DNA of 64,000 nt, taken from contig BSBM01000753.1 of the NCBI GenBank assembly GCA_027924585.1, forward strand, positions 27,306,501 to 27,370,500, given 5' to 3'. This stretch comes from Larix kaempferi. Taxonomy: Eukaryota; Streptophyta; Pinopsida; Pinales; Pinaceae. The notes under the pieces are model-generated. The model was not told the DNA's origin. It worked only from the letters and a program-made list of their open reading frames with translations, and ran no database searches. Below, one piece after another: positions 23,201 through 33,225 of the stretch. Numbering within the stretch: position 1 is the stretch's first letter; each line of letters starts with the position of its first letter. The translations under genes were made by a program, and so were the position numbers.

Positions 23201-24600
23201 GTTATGTCAATGACTCTTCCTTATCTCAAATCATCGAACGCTTGACCAACAACCCTTCTATTGTACCACATTACTCTTGGTATGGTGCTTCCCTGAGATA
23301 CAAGGGTCGTCTGGTGCTTCCCCAGAGCACAGATCTTCAACAGGCTGTCTTCTATGAACTCCATGCTTCTCCATCGGCAGGGCCCTTTGGGTTCCTCAAA
23401 ACGTATCAATGGGCACGACATAACTTCTTTTGGCAGGGCATGAAAAGGACAATTCAACAGATGGTGGCTGAATGTGATACCTGCCAGTGCAATAAGTGTG
23501 AAACGACACTCCTTCCAGGATTGCTCGAACCCTTGCCCATACCTACACAGATTTGGACAGATATTTCTATGGATTTCATTGAAGGGCTCCCTAAATCTGG
23601 CGGGAATACAGTGATTCTCGTTGTGGTTGATCACCTCTCCAAATATAGTCATTTTTGTGCTCTTAGCCATCCCTATATAGCCTCCTCAGTCGCTTAAATT
23701 TTCTTGGACCAGATCTTTTGTCTTCATGGCATCCCTTCTTCCATTGTCTCGGATCGTGATGCGACTTTCACCAGTCATTTTTGGACAGAACTATTTCGTC
23801 ACACTGGCACAAAAATGAAGATGAGTTTAGGGTATCACCCACAAACCGATGGTTAGACTGAAATTATCAATAAATGCTTGGAAACTTATCTTCGTTGCTT
23901 CACCTCTAAACAACAACATTAGTGAGCAAAGTGGCTCCCTCTCGCTGAATGGTGGTACAATACCTCTTACCACACTGCCTCTAAAATGACCCCATATGAA
24001 GCAGTCTATGGTCAGGCACCTCCAGTTCTTCTTCCATACACCCCCAACAGTTCACCAGTTCAAGAAGTTGACACGGTCCTTCGAAACCGCGATTAGATTC
24101 TTCACATTTTGCGGTACAATCTTCACATGGCAAGAAATCGCATGAAGCAACAAGCTGACCATCACCATTCTGAGCGCACTTTTCAAGCAGGCGATATGGT
24201 TTTTCTTTGTCTCCAACCATACAAGAAATCCTCCCTGAAACTCAAAGGGCGTCATAAGCTCGCTCCAAAGTTCTATGGTCCATATCAGATTTTTTAGAAG
24301 ATTGGGTCCGTTGCTTATAAATTGGAACTTCCTCCTTCCCGCATTCATCCAGTATTTCATGTCTCTTGTCTGAACAAAGTTCTTGGCACCAACATCAGTG
24401 GACAAACTATTTTACCCAAACTGGATAATGAAGGATCCATCCTTTTGGAGCCGGATGCCGTCCTCAATCGGTGCACTCATCAGCTTCGCTCTCGCTCTAT
24501 CATAGAGGTCTTAATTCAGTGGCACAGCATGCAACCAGAGGATGCTACATGGGAACCACTCCTTCAGATTCAACAACAATTTCCACATCTAAAGCTTTGA
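20284..24600 (+). pseudogene. Gypsy-E gag-pol: capsid, zinc knuckle, protease, RT, RNase H, integrase, chromodomain
   Basis: One frame of 1439 codons starting at Met 20284 (MVVTRAGAKTMEEAL). Gag has LDFPHFNGTNPIGWIYRA and a capsid core with EALQWYRWYI. A CYNCDEKFTRGHRC knuckle lies near 21074. Protease has LIDSSSTNNFID, with DSS where DSG is usual. RT has [12 protein letters not shown] and FFDDILIYS (catalytic Asp pair kept). RNase H has TIESDACGNGLG. Integrase has CDTCQCNK, TDISMDFIEGLP, SDRDATF and the Glu region TEIINKCLE. The C-terminus HPVFHVSCL ... VLIQWHSMQPEDATWEP is chromodomain-like. Nonsense codons start at 20527, 20968, 20986, 21010, 21877, 22069, 22300, 22477, 22945, 22990, 23197, 23695, 23854, 23920, 23923, 24094 and 24295. 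Confidence 0.92.
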
Positions 24601-24618
24601 GGACAAAGCTTTTTTTTA

Positions 24619-24630
24619 AGGGGGAGGGGA
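24619..24630 (+). promoter_or_regulatory. Polypurine tract of Gypsy-E
   Basis: AGGGGGAGGGGA directly before the 3' LTR start TGTTAGGAACCC. Confidence 0.85.
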
Positions 24631-25005
24631 TGTTAGGAACCCATGTCTTTACTTTGTTAGTATATTGTTGTTGGACGCATATGCTTTGTAAGTCGTCCTG
24701 TAGTATTCGTTGATCCATAGTTTGTGTTATTGTTGTTGGCGCATATGCTTTGTAAGTTGCCCGTAGTATTGTTGATCCATAGTTTGTAGTGGCCCATGGT
24801 TTTGACCCATAGTATTGGTGCCTAGACTTAGTATATAAGTGTGTGTTGATGCCTATGAAGGCACCGTGAAGTTAATTGTATTGAGCTTTCTCAAAGGAGG
24901 TTGCCCCCTCGAAGTGGCTTGTGATCAATATAAAAGTGATTCTGAGTTCTGTTATTTCTGATATCTCGTGTATTTGCATTAACTAATTATTGCAGGTTCA
25001 TCACA
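24631..25005 (+). repeat. 3' LTR of Gypsy-E
   Basis: Same edges as the 5' copy (TGTTAGG...CATCACA), with a TATATAA box at 24832-24838. Differences from the 5' LTR are mostly transitions. Confidence 0.92.
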
Positions 25006-25952
25006 GACTTTTTCGAAGTTGTAATAAAGTGGCTCCTTTTATTAAGTGAGTTTTATGTAATGTTCCAAGTCCATTGTAAAGCGATTTTTTATAAAGTGAC
25101 TTTATGAAGTAAAAGTGCACATATTTCATAAAGTGAAAATACTTTATTAAAAAATTATAAGTGAATTATTATGGAGGGAATGAATTTCATCCCTTGATCT
25201 TGTCAAATCAAGATTAGATCTTGATCGTTGGATTTAGGGATTGGGAAGGCGAAAAGTCACTTTCATGTTATAAGAGCAAGTCTAGGGAAATGTGCAAAGA
25301 CACAGTTTTCAAGAGATTAAGCATTTGGCATTTCTGAGTTGTTTGAGAGAGAGAGCAGTTCTCTAGTGGCTCAAATTCCTAAGAGAGGAATTTTTCTGGA
25401 GGTGGCTCGAATTCCAAGGTAGCTCTTTTGCATTTTTATTTCTGGCACATTTTTCGAGAAAGTTGTTGGGCACAGATTTCGAGGGACTCACCTAGTTTAA
25501 GAAAAAAAAAATTTCACAGTCCGTATAGTTGTATGGTGGCACGATTTTTGAGGTGCTGCATGGGACGGATTTCAAGTTACTACTAGGCACATATTTTGAG
25601 GTACTGCTAGGCACAGTTTTCGAGGTGCTGTACAGTCATTAAATTATGCATTAAATGCTGCTGTAACTCAGTTTTTATGTCTGAAAATGCTTAATGAAAA
25701 TTTCTCTTGAACTGGTTTTCCCCAAGGGGGGGTTTTTCTAGGGTCTATTTTGACCGAATATCACTGTGCATTACAATTTCAGATTGCTATTCTATTTGTT
25801 TTTCCGCTGCTTAACTATCTCAGCATAATTGTTTCAGCTTGCTGTTCATTTTTTAAGTGACTGTAAATTTCATTTAACTAGTGACTATATAAGTCTGAAA
25901 TCTAGGTTTTTGCTGGGTGGTTCATTGGCTTTTAAAAGCCTGATTTTTAACA
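25006..25952 (+). repeat. 5' LTR of Copia-D, second part (after Gypsy-E), preceded by GACTT duplication
   Basis: Continues the LTR from the Gypsy-E insertion point (GACTT copy at 25006-25010) and matches the 3' LTR from about 27799 to 28720. It ends TTTTTAACA directly before the primer site. It carries an extra segment of about 15 bp near 25090 relative to the 3' copy. Confidence 0.88.
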
Positions 25953-25964
25953 TGGTATCAGAGC
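25953..25964 (+). promoter_or_regulatory. Primer binding site of Copia-D (exact initiator-Met tRNA complement)
   Basis: TGGTATCAGAGC directly after the 5' LTR, the canonical copia primer site. Confidence 0.9.
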
Positions 25965-26118
25965 TAGTGCTCTGAGATTACAGTTAATTGTTGGTGCAGC
26001 AATGATATTGAGTTGTTGGAATTTTTTTAACAACTTGTGCATTGGAAAAATCTATCTGCAAGGGTGTTGCAGGTGTTGGGGCAGATTGTGTTTATTCTTT
26101 TTTTTTGCAGCAGAGAAG

Positions 26119-26703
26119 ATGGATGGTTGCATTAGATTTGAGGATCAGTTGGATGGCATTTCCAACTACTTGCAATGGAAAGTCAGAATGAGTGCTATAC
26201 TTAAAGAGAACAGATTGTCGGTAAATGTCAGCACCGTAGTAATTCCTCCCACTTCCGACCCTATTGCTCTTGATATTCATGAAGTAAGAGAGGCTAGAGC
26301 ACAGAGGGCTATTTTGGATGGTGTCAAGGACCATCTCATTCCACACTTGGCTAAAAAGAAGACAGCTCATGAGATGTGGGATACACTGAAAAACTTATAT
26401 GAGGCGAAGAATGAGAACCGGAAGATGGCTCTCAAAGATAAACTGCAAGGGACCAAGATGGCCAAGGGTGAAGGTGTTGTATCCTATCTTACCCGAGTGG
26501 CACAAGTAAAAGAGGAGTTGGCTGCAGTTGGGGAGGTCATCTTTGATTCTGAGTTGGTGAGGACAACCTTGAGAGGCTTCACCAAAGACTGGGAAGTCTT
26601 CATGAAGTGTGTTTTTGGTTGTGAACACCTTCCAGATTGGAGTAGCTTGTGGGATGATTTCACTCAGGAGGAGATCCGGGAAGGGTCTCAAGGTAGTGGA
26701 TAG
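26119..26703 (+). pseudogene. Copia-D gag
   Basis: 195 codons from Met 26119 (MDGCIRFEDQLDG). Copia gag signatures are NYLQWKVRMSAIL, DGVKDHLIPHLAKKKTAHEM, WDTLKNLYEAKNENRKMALK and VVSYLTRVAQVKEEL, then LRGFTKDWEVFMKCV. It ends at TAG 26701. After that stop the frame continues with a decayed zinc knuckle (about 26785-26830), in which the first Cys and two other positions are stops. It resembles the gag of Copia-I more than those of B or C. Confidence 0.87.
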
Positions 26704-27369
26704 ATGGAAGGTGCTATTGAAGAAAATGTTGCTCTTATTGCAAAGGGAAAGAAGAAGTCCAATAAGGACTTGAGCAAAGTAAGATGATTTGCTTGCAACT
26801 AGTTTGGTCATTTTGCATCTTAGTGTCCTGAAAAGAAGAAAAAGAAGAAGGACGAGGTTGTTGCTGCAACTGCCGAGGTAGATGATTTTGGGGAAAGGTT
26901 TGCAAAAGAATTCTCCATGTTCTCTCTGGTATCTAGTGCTTGCAGCAATGGATATGCAATGAATAAGAGTTGGTTCATTGATAGTGGAGCCTCTCGTCAC
27001 ATGACCGGAATGTATCATATATTGCACCACATTACTGAGACAGATTCTGACTGAATGGTTGAGAGTGAAGGGGGAACGACATGTTCCGTGTGGGGATTTG
27101 GGAGAGTCAGATTCCAGATCCGACAGGATGAACTCCTTCAGCAGGATGGAGTTTTGTTTGTTCCAGGGTTGAGTGTGAACTTGCTCTCTGTGTCAGCCTT
27201 GGAGGATGCTGGGTATTCGACATTGTTTCGAAAGGGACATGTGTACATTTTTCCTGAAAGGGAAGTTCGGGGAAATGTTCTTATATACTCAGAGGGAGCC
27301 GAACTGATCAAGCCACAGTTGATTGGTGATTGGTTTGATGAGCTGTACACTTTGTTGGATAGCCCATGA
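26704..27369 (+). pseudogene. Copia-D protease segment; integrase and RT absent
   Basis: Contains SWFIDSGASRHMTG near 26970-27010 (DSG intact), a TGA at about 27052, then VLFVPGLSVNLLSVSALEDAG at 27150-27220, which is the typical end of a copia aspartic protease. The frame ends at a TGA at 27367 after LYTLLDSP. In copia the GAG-pre-integrase should follow, but none is present. Confidence 0.82.
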
Positions 27370-27708
27370 TGTATGATTCAGAAACAAAAGAGGAGCATGA
27401 GGCTCCTGAGGCTGCAGTGGTGCCAATATTTTAGTCTCATTTTTCGATGGAGGAGAGGGATTCTCTTCAGAGTACTGGCAGGAGACTCAGCTGGTATGAG
27501 ACCAATGCTCAGGATTGGAGGATGGATTCTCCTAGTAGCTCAGGGTTCAGGGATGTTTCCAAAAGGATGTCTTCAGATTCCAGTTCAGTGTAGGTGGTAG
27601 CATTGGCTCCATGTTCAGAGGGAGCTCCTACTGTGAACATTGTGGTGGACCTGAGGACCAGACCAGTGGATAGTGATGGCAGTGAGTACCTTCCTCGCTA
27701 AGAGGGAG
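27370..27708 (+). other. Copia-D 3' internal segment without recognised domains, ending in the polypurine tract
   Basis: In another frame this reads as a Ser/Glu-rich stretch (starting near 27368 with MMYDSETKEEHEAPEA) like the linker found between integrase and RT in copia, so the deletion may have joined protease to that linker. The purine-rich GCTAAGAGGGAG at 27697-27708 abuts the 3' LTR and is the likely polypurine tract. Confidence 0.55.
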
Positions 27709-28720
27709 TGTTAGCTTTTTAGCTCGGAAGGCACTTTGCATAATTTTGTCTTGTATGCGGAAGTGACCTTGCATTTACATTACCTAGGCACTTGAATTTT
27801 TCTAAGTTGTAATAAAGTGGCTCTTTTTATTAAGTGAGTTTTATGTAATGTTCCAAGTCCATTATAAAGTGAATTTATGAAGTAAAAGTGCACATATTTC
27901 ATAAAGTGAAAATACTTTATTAAAAAATTATAAGTGAATTATTTTGGAGGGAATGACTTTCATCCCTTGATCTTGTCAAATCAAGATTAGATCTTGACCG
28001 TTGGATTTAGGGATTGGGAAGGTGAAAAGTCGCTTTCATGTTATAAGAGCAAGCCTAGGGCAATGTGCAAAGATAGTTTTCAAGAGATTAAGCATTTGGC
28101 ATTTCTGAGTTGTTTGAGAGAGAGAGTAGTTCTCTAGTGGCTCAAATTCCTAGGAGAGGAATTTTTCTGGAGGTGGCTCGAATCCCAAGGAAGCTCTGCT
28201 GTGTTTTTATTTCTGGCACATTTTTTGAGAAATTTGTTGGGCACAAATTTCGAGGGACTGCACACAGTTTTAATTTTTATTTTGCACAGTCCGTACAGTC
28301 GTACGGTGGCATGGTTTTCGAGGTGTTGTGTGGGACGAATTTCAAGTTACTGCTGGGCACAGATTTTGAGGTACTGTTGGGCACAGTTTTCAAGGTGTTG
28401 TACAATCATTAAATTCTGCATTAAATGCTGCTGTAACTCAGTTTTTATGTTTGAAAATGCTTAATGAAAATTTCTCTTGAACTGGTTTTCCCCGGGGGGG
28501 TTTTTCCAGGGTCTGTTTTGACCGAATATCACTGTGCATTACAATTTCAGATTGTTGTTCTATTTGTTTTTCCGCTGCTTAACTATCTCAGCATAAGTGT
28601 TTCAGCTTGCTGTTCATTTTTTAAGTGACTGTAAATTTCATTTAACTAGTGACTATATAAGTATGAAATCTGGGTTTTTGCTGGGTGGTTCATTGGCTTT
28701 TAAAAGCTTGATTTTTAACA
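27709..28720 (+). repeat. 3' LTR of Copia-D (uninterrupted)
   Basis: 1012 bp, TGTTAGC...TTTTTAACA, followed by TATAT. It lacks the gypsy insertion present in the other LTR. Confidence 0.9.
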
Positions 28721-28725
28721 TATAT

Positions 28726-30289
28726 AATTGACTACTATTACTAGACACCTTAATCTTATCTTATTGGAAGTTAATTACTCATCCTAAACTTATTTGCTAG
28801 CTACCACTACCTTCTAACAGGTGTCATGAGGAAATATCCTCTTACATGATTCACTCTTTCTAGAAGCTATCTAACAAATTAGAAAATTATAAATGATTAC
28901 ATTAATTACACTTACGGAATTTGATATTTCTTAACAAATTTCAATAGCCCTCCTAGGGTTGATCAACAATGTAAATTTGAGAGAATATGCTCCTACATAA
29001 GCCTCCCTCCTTATCAAGGAAGGAATGGTTTTGAGGGGTGTTGATCAAGGAGATGCCATGTAATGTGTGCGGGAAGGGAGAAGAAAATGATGCAATGTGT
29101 AAGGGGAGTATTTAGATATGGTTTTCAGGTTATGAGAGACACATTATATATGATCCTTTGGCACACTAATACTCAGCCGCTGACAATGCATCCATGGGTA
29201 AATGCATTTAGTGTTTTAAGTAATTTCTTGGGCATTGGATAAAGTTATGCCATATACCCACCTAGACCTCCCAAATAAGTTCAGTGTTGTGGGTGCTTAA
29301 TAAGGGTGGAGTTATGTTTGATTCTCAAGCTTCACAAGTTCAAAATCTTATCATATTCTCTATGAGTTATACGGAAATGGGTATTGAAGACATGTAATTT
29401 GAAGTTTGTTAGTATCTGAACAACATATAAGACCATAATCCTAACCTTGTAGCATTATAGCTTTTCCCATAAATGGGGAAAAAAATACAACACACCCTTG
29501 TTTTGTTCTTCCTTTATTAGGACACAATTAAATCTCTTTCATTCTACATTCTATGGCATGGGTATAATGTGCATTAACTTACAAGAAAATAAATGCAGTA
29601 TTGGAAAAATAAATTAGAAAAAAAGATGCCCTAAATTTTTTTATAGCACTTGGATATTTTTAGCATCAATATATTTTCAACCATGTCTTTTTGACCCCTC
29701 TTGGTGCTTAATAGATCCAAAGTTAAGATGGATCTATACTCGTTTAAGAAATTCAAGTTATACAATACTCATCCTAGATGACTTAGTTATAGAGTGAACC
29801 TATTTCACCAATGGCCTGAGGCTCAACATGTTTACACTATTATGCAAGATTGGTTGTTAAGTTTACCAAAGAGTTGTATTTTCTATGTAGAATGCGGCCT
29901 CAATGATATTTGAGATGTTTCCAATCATGTAAACAAGCATACTAACCTGAGTAATCTGTCTACAAAATACATTCTGAGAGTTCTAAGTTGTGAATCTTGT
30001 GTGTAAGTGAAATTGCAGCTACTCGTTTTGCTACCTACAACACTTCATATTGTCCAACCAAATACTTTTATGTGCTGAAATCTGCTTGCACCATATTAAC
30101 TTACAATTTTTTTATTATTAATAAGGTATACTAGTATTACTCAAGCCTTTTTCTTTGTATAAGAAACCCCTATCTTAGTATGCCCCCTCTAAAACTCCAA
30201 ACTCTAGATTACATGCAACTAGGCTTACAATTTTTGGTTAATAACCTGTAGTAATAAGTCTCAAGCCATTTTAATTGCACACTTGTCTC
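28726..30289. other. Spacer, nothing recognised
   Basis: AT-rich DNA between Copia-D and the Helitron fragment. No coding signal strong enough to name. The missing helicase part of the Helitron should lie here if it had been retained, but none was found. Confidence 0.4.
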
Positions 30290-31080
30290 AGTCTTATAAT
30301 GATGAATCAATAGATATATACTGATCAACAAAGGTAGATACCTCGTCATTAGAATTTTCCATAGATTGGTGCATCTTTGATCCAAATAAATCCATGCTCA
30401 TGATAAGTGCGTCTACTTTGGAATTCTATTGTAAATAAGTAGTATTCCACTTTTCCAAAAAAGGAATCATTGTTTAAAATCAAGGATCTAAAGGCATATA
30501 TTCTATGTCTGTAGTAGCGACTAAAAATCACAAGATATTTTCTAATAAATGAATCAATGTTTTGTTTTGAAATATTGACAAAATGTTTTATTGGCTCTTG
30601 ATTGTCAATTTGTTGTAATGCATCACATAGTGTAGGCCAAAGTTGTTTAACACTTGTAAAAGTGACAAAGAATGTAGGTGGACCAAGCTGGCGTATAATA
30701 GAAAATACATCCCTTTTCATGTTTTCAAAGCAATCAGACGATGTCCGTACTGCTTTTAGGAAGCAACATGCAATTTGAGATTTAAGGATTTGTTCAAGTT
30801 TTTTCTTTTGCTTAACATCTTTCGCCAGAAGTTTGTCTCCTTTCAATTATCCTCTGTGAACATATATCCTCGCGAAACTTGAGACTTGTTTTATAAGGAT
30901 AAGAATTGCGTTGAAGAAAATGTTTGTATTGTGCGATTCAAAATCATTGGTCATATGCATAAGCTCCCAATGTTCTATTTGTTGATAAGAGAAGCGATCC
31001 AAAATGTATTCAAGCCGACTATATCCAAAGAAAAGTGTGGGGAATTTTAGTTCTTCGAAAAATTTGTCTTGGAATATGCC
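30290..31080 (-). pseudogene. Helitron Rep domain (HUH nuclease region), frameshifted and truncated
   Basis: Downstream of the G insertion the protein resumes with GIFQDKFFEELKFPTLFFG, SYQQIEHWELMH and NTNIFFNAILILIKQ. It then has MKRDVFSIIRQLGPPTFFVT, KQLWPTLCDAL and FQSRRTYHEHGFIWIKDAP. The last is the nuclease core, with His-Glu-His at about 30390 on the plus-strand map. After IYGKF (30349) the frame changes, and a conserved NDEVSTFVDQYIS-like stretch continues to about 30295. The two catalytic Tyr residues and the helicase are missing. In Helitrons this domain nicks and joins DNA during rolling-circle transposition. Confidence 0.8.
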
Positions 31081-31328
31081 TATTGGAGGGTATTGGAGGG
31101 ACCCTTCAAGCTCCTTATTGTCATCAGTATTTTGTGTTAATGTACTATAACTAAAGAGTAGTTGGAGTGGTTGTAACCACTCCACCCTCTCTCTATGATG
31201 TAGAAATACTTAAATCAAGATTAATACAAGTTGGCTGAAAATTCCTCCCAATACCTGTTCTTCTTGATGGATTACTTTGTGCGTATATTATCCTTCTTGT
31301 TTGGTGGTTGAAATCCCTACTTTCAACA
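31081..31328 (+). repeat. 5' LTR of element G
   Basis: Aligns with 44113-44354. It starts with a tandem 10-bp duplication of TATTGGAGGG (31081-31090 and 31091-31100), absent from the other copy. A TG-to-TA change is present at the terminus. Confidence 0.8.
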
Positions 31329-32119
31329 TCATGGCGTCGTTTTTGTCCTTCATCTAGTCTAGGTGACAGCAACAATGGATGAAGCCATTGTTGCTGAAGA
31401 GTGGCTTGAACTTGGAACAAATGCGGAGGTGCTCGTATGAAAAACTTGTAATAAACATTAAAGACGACTCAATGTTAATCTCTGCAAGAATTGGTTATTT
31501 ATATTAAAATCATTGCTACAAATTTCTATTTCTGTACAAATTACGTATGGCATAGATTCAGGGTCTAATTATTGATTATCTCAATATCGTAGTGTAGTAT
31601 CCACCAGATCATAGTTAAATAGAAATTCGACTACACCATAGAAACTGGAAAGGGCTGCAGTAGTTCTAGGTTGTGCAATTTTTTATATCTTGGAGCGATG
31701 CTCTTCGATATGGTATCATGATGATGGCCCTCTTGGTCGATTCATGTTTCATTGGCCGTGATTCGAGTTAACCAAGAGATATCAAGTTCAATTCCTTCAC
31801 TATTGAGGACATCATATTGGTCTACTTGCAGCAGTATGAAGTATCTATTGTCACATGTGTGTCAATATCATATAAATTTGATCATATGCCAATTAACCCT
31901 TATCTACATCAACTGGAGATTGTTGCATATAAATATATTGGTAAAATAATTTCCACCGATATCTTTATTTGAAGGAATGCCATCCTATTATGAAGTTGTT
32001 GTTATCTTTTGTTTGAAGAATATTTTGCGGTGGTCACCTATATTTTTTGTATGAGTTGGTCAAGGAGATTTTATTTTTGGTCGATATGAGTTGGTCAACA
32101 AGAAATTAATATTGGTCGA

Positions 32120-33202
32120 TGTTATATCCCAAATCAACAATTCTTCATCTGTGACCAGACTTTCATGATGATGCTCTCATGATGACACTTTGATGACGAA
32201 AATTTCATGGTGACAATGTTGCTCACACAAAAGGACACTTTGGATGGAAGAGCCCTAATTTGGTACTTGATTTCATGGCCTTAACTCATTTAGTCATTCC
32301 CTAGCAATTAGAAGCTTTGTAACTAAGTTTGGAGACAAAACCCTTCTAAATGAGCTGTCAATTAGCCTTTTTTCCCTAAAAAGGCTTGTATCCTTTGACT
32401 CAAGGGTGTTCAAAATGCTACTCTCCTTTGTCTCACCAACATTTTCTCCTAAAAATCCCCAAAACATATAAAAACTTCAAATTTGGGGCAGCTTGGGTGG
32501 TTTTGGTAACCTAAGTCTCGGTTACAATTGCTCCCTCCTGATGGAAACTATATCCTTTAACTATATAGGCAAGGGAGATGAGCCATGATGACAATACGTT
32601 TGGAATAAGTATTGTTATGATGGAGGAATGATCATCCCATATCCCTTTGCCATCCATGTTCTAAAACTGCCACCCTAGTTAGTTTCAAACCCAAATGCAT
32701 TGGAGCTTTGCTTGGGATTGTTGGAGAAGAGAAACATGAGACCCAAATCAAGATTTAGTAAGGTGCTTGGTAGTTAAAGGTATATTTGTAACTTTCTTCC
32801 CTTTTGAATAAATATTGGAGATCTCCCCTTCCCTAACTACTGTGTTCTTGTCTCAGATTTGGTTATTGGTTGATGTTCATTTAATTAACTAGTTTATGTT
32901 TTATTTGAATTTCAATACTCTATTTGTATCCAAATGTGTTTGAGGAAGGTGTTCTATTGGCTTTACATGTTCTTGGACTGAGGATCAGGAGCAAATCTCG
33001 GGGATTCAAGGAAAGCTGGGACCAACCTTTGTAAAAAGGTGCATTAAGTTCTTCTTCATGAACCCTTCATATGTATTTGTTTTGATTTCAATTGATAATC
33101 AAGAGTCTGATTTGTGTGCAACCAAGCCTTAGATGTCCATCTTATTCAACCCTAGTATGTTGGTGAACTCACCTCGATCATAGGATAGTTTTCCGCCCAA
33201 CA
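32120..33202 (+). repeat. 5' LTR of element H
   Basis: 1083 bp, aligned with 42259-43280. It includes a segment of about 30 bp near 32740 that is missing from the other copy. Confidence 0.87.
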
Positions 33203-33206
33203 GAAT

Positions 33207-33225
33207 TGGCGATTCCGTTGGGGAT
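33207..33225 (+). promoter_or_regulatory. Primer binding site of element H (Arg-tRNA-like)
   Basis: TTGGCGATTCCGTTGGGGA lies 4 bases after the 5' LTR. It resembles the TGGCGA...TGGGGA primer sites reported for Tat/Ogre elements. The tRNA identity is from family knowledge. Confidence 0.6.

Larger units (their letters stand above)
18834..25005 (+). mobile_element. Element E: Ty3/gypsy chromovirus, complete structure, nested in the Copia-D 5' LTR
   Basis: LTRs of 374 and 375 bp, an exact 5-bp target duplication, an initiator-Met-type primer site (19210), a polypurine tract (24619-24630) and a gag-pol in the order gag-PR-RT-RH-IN-chromodomain are all present. The LTR copies differ at about 15 positions by eye, roughly 4%. 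Gag-pol has no frameshift but 17 nonsense codons. The element is structurally complete and inactive. Confidence 0.93.
18744..28720 (+). mobile_element. Element D: non-autonomous Ty1/copia element (gag-protease only), host of Gypsy-E
   Basis: Two LTRs of about 1.0 kb begin TGTTAGC and end TTTTTAACA. A 5-bp target duplication TATAT lies at 18739-18743 and 28721-28725. The primer site after the 5' LTR matches the initiator-Met tRNA end exactly over 12 bases, and a polypurine tract precedes the 3' LTR. The internal region is only about 1.76 kb (25953-27708) and encodes gag and protease. No integrase, RT or RNase H is present. Movement must have depended on proteins from a related copia element. 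Confidence 0.88.
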
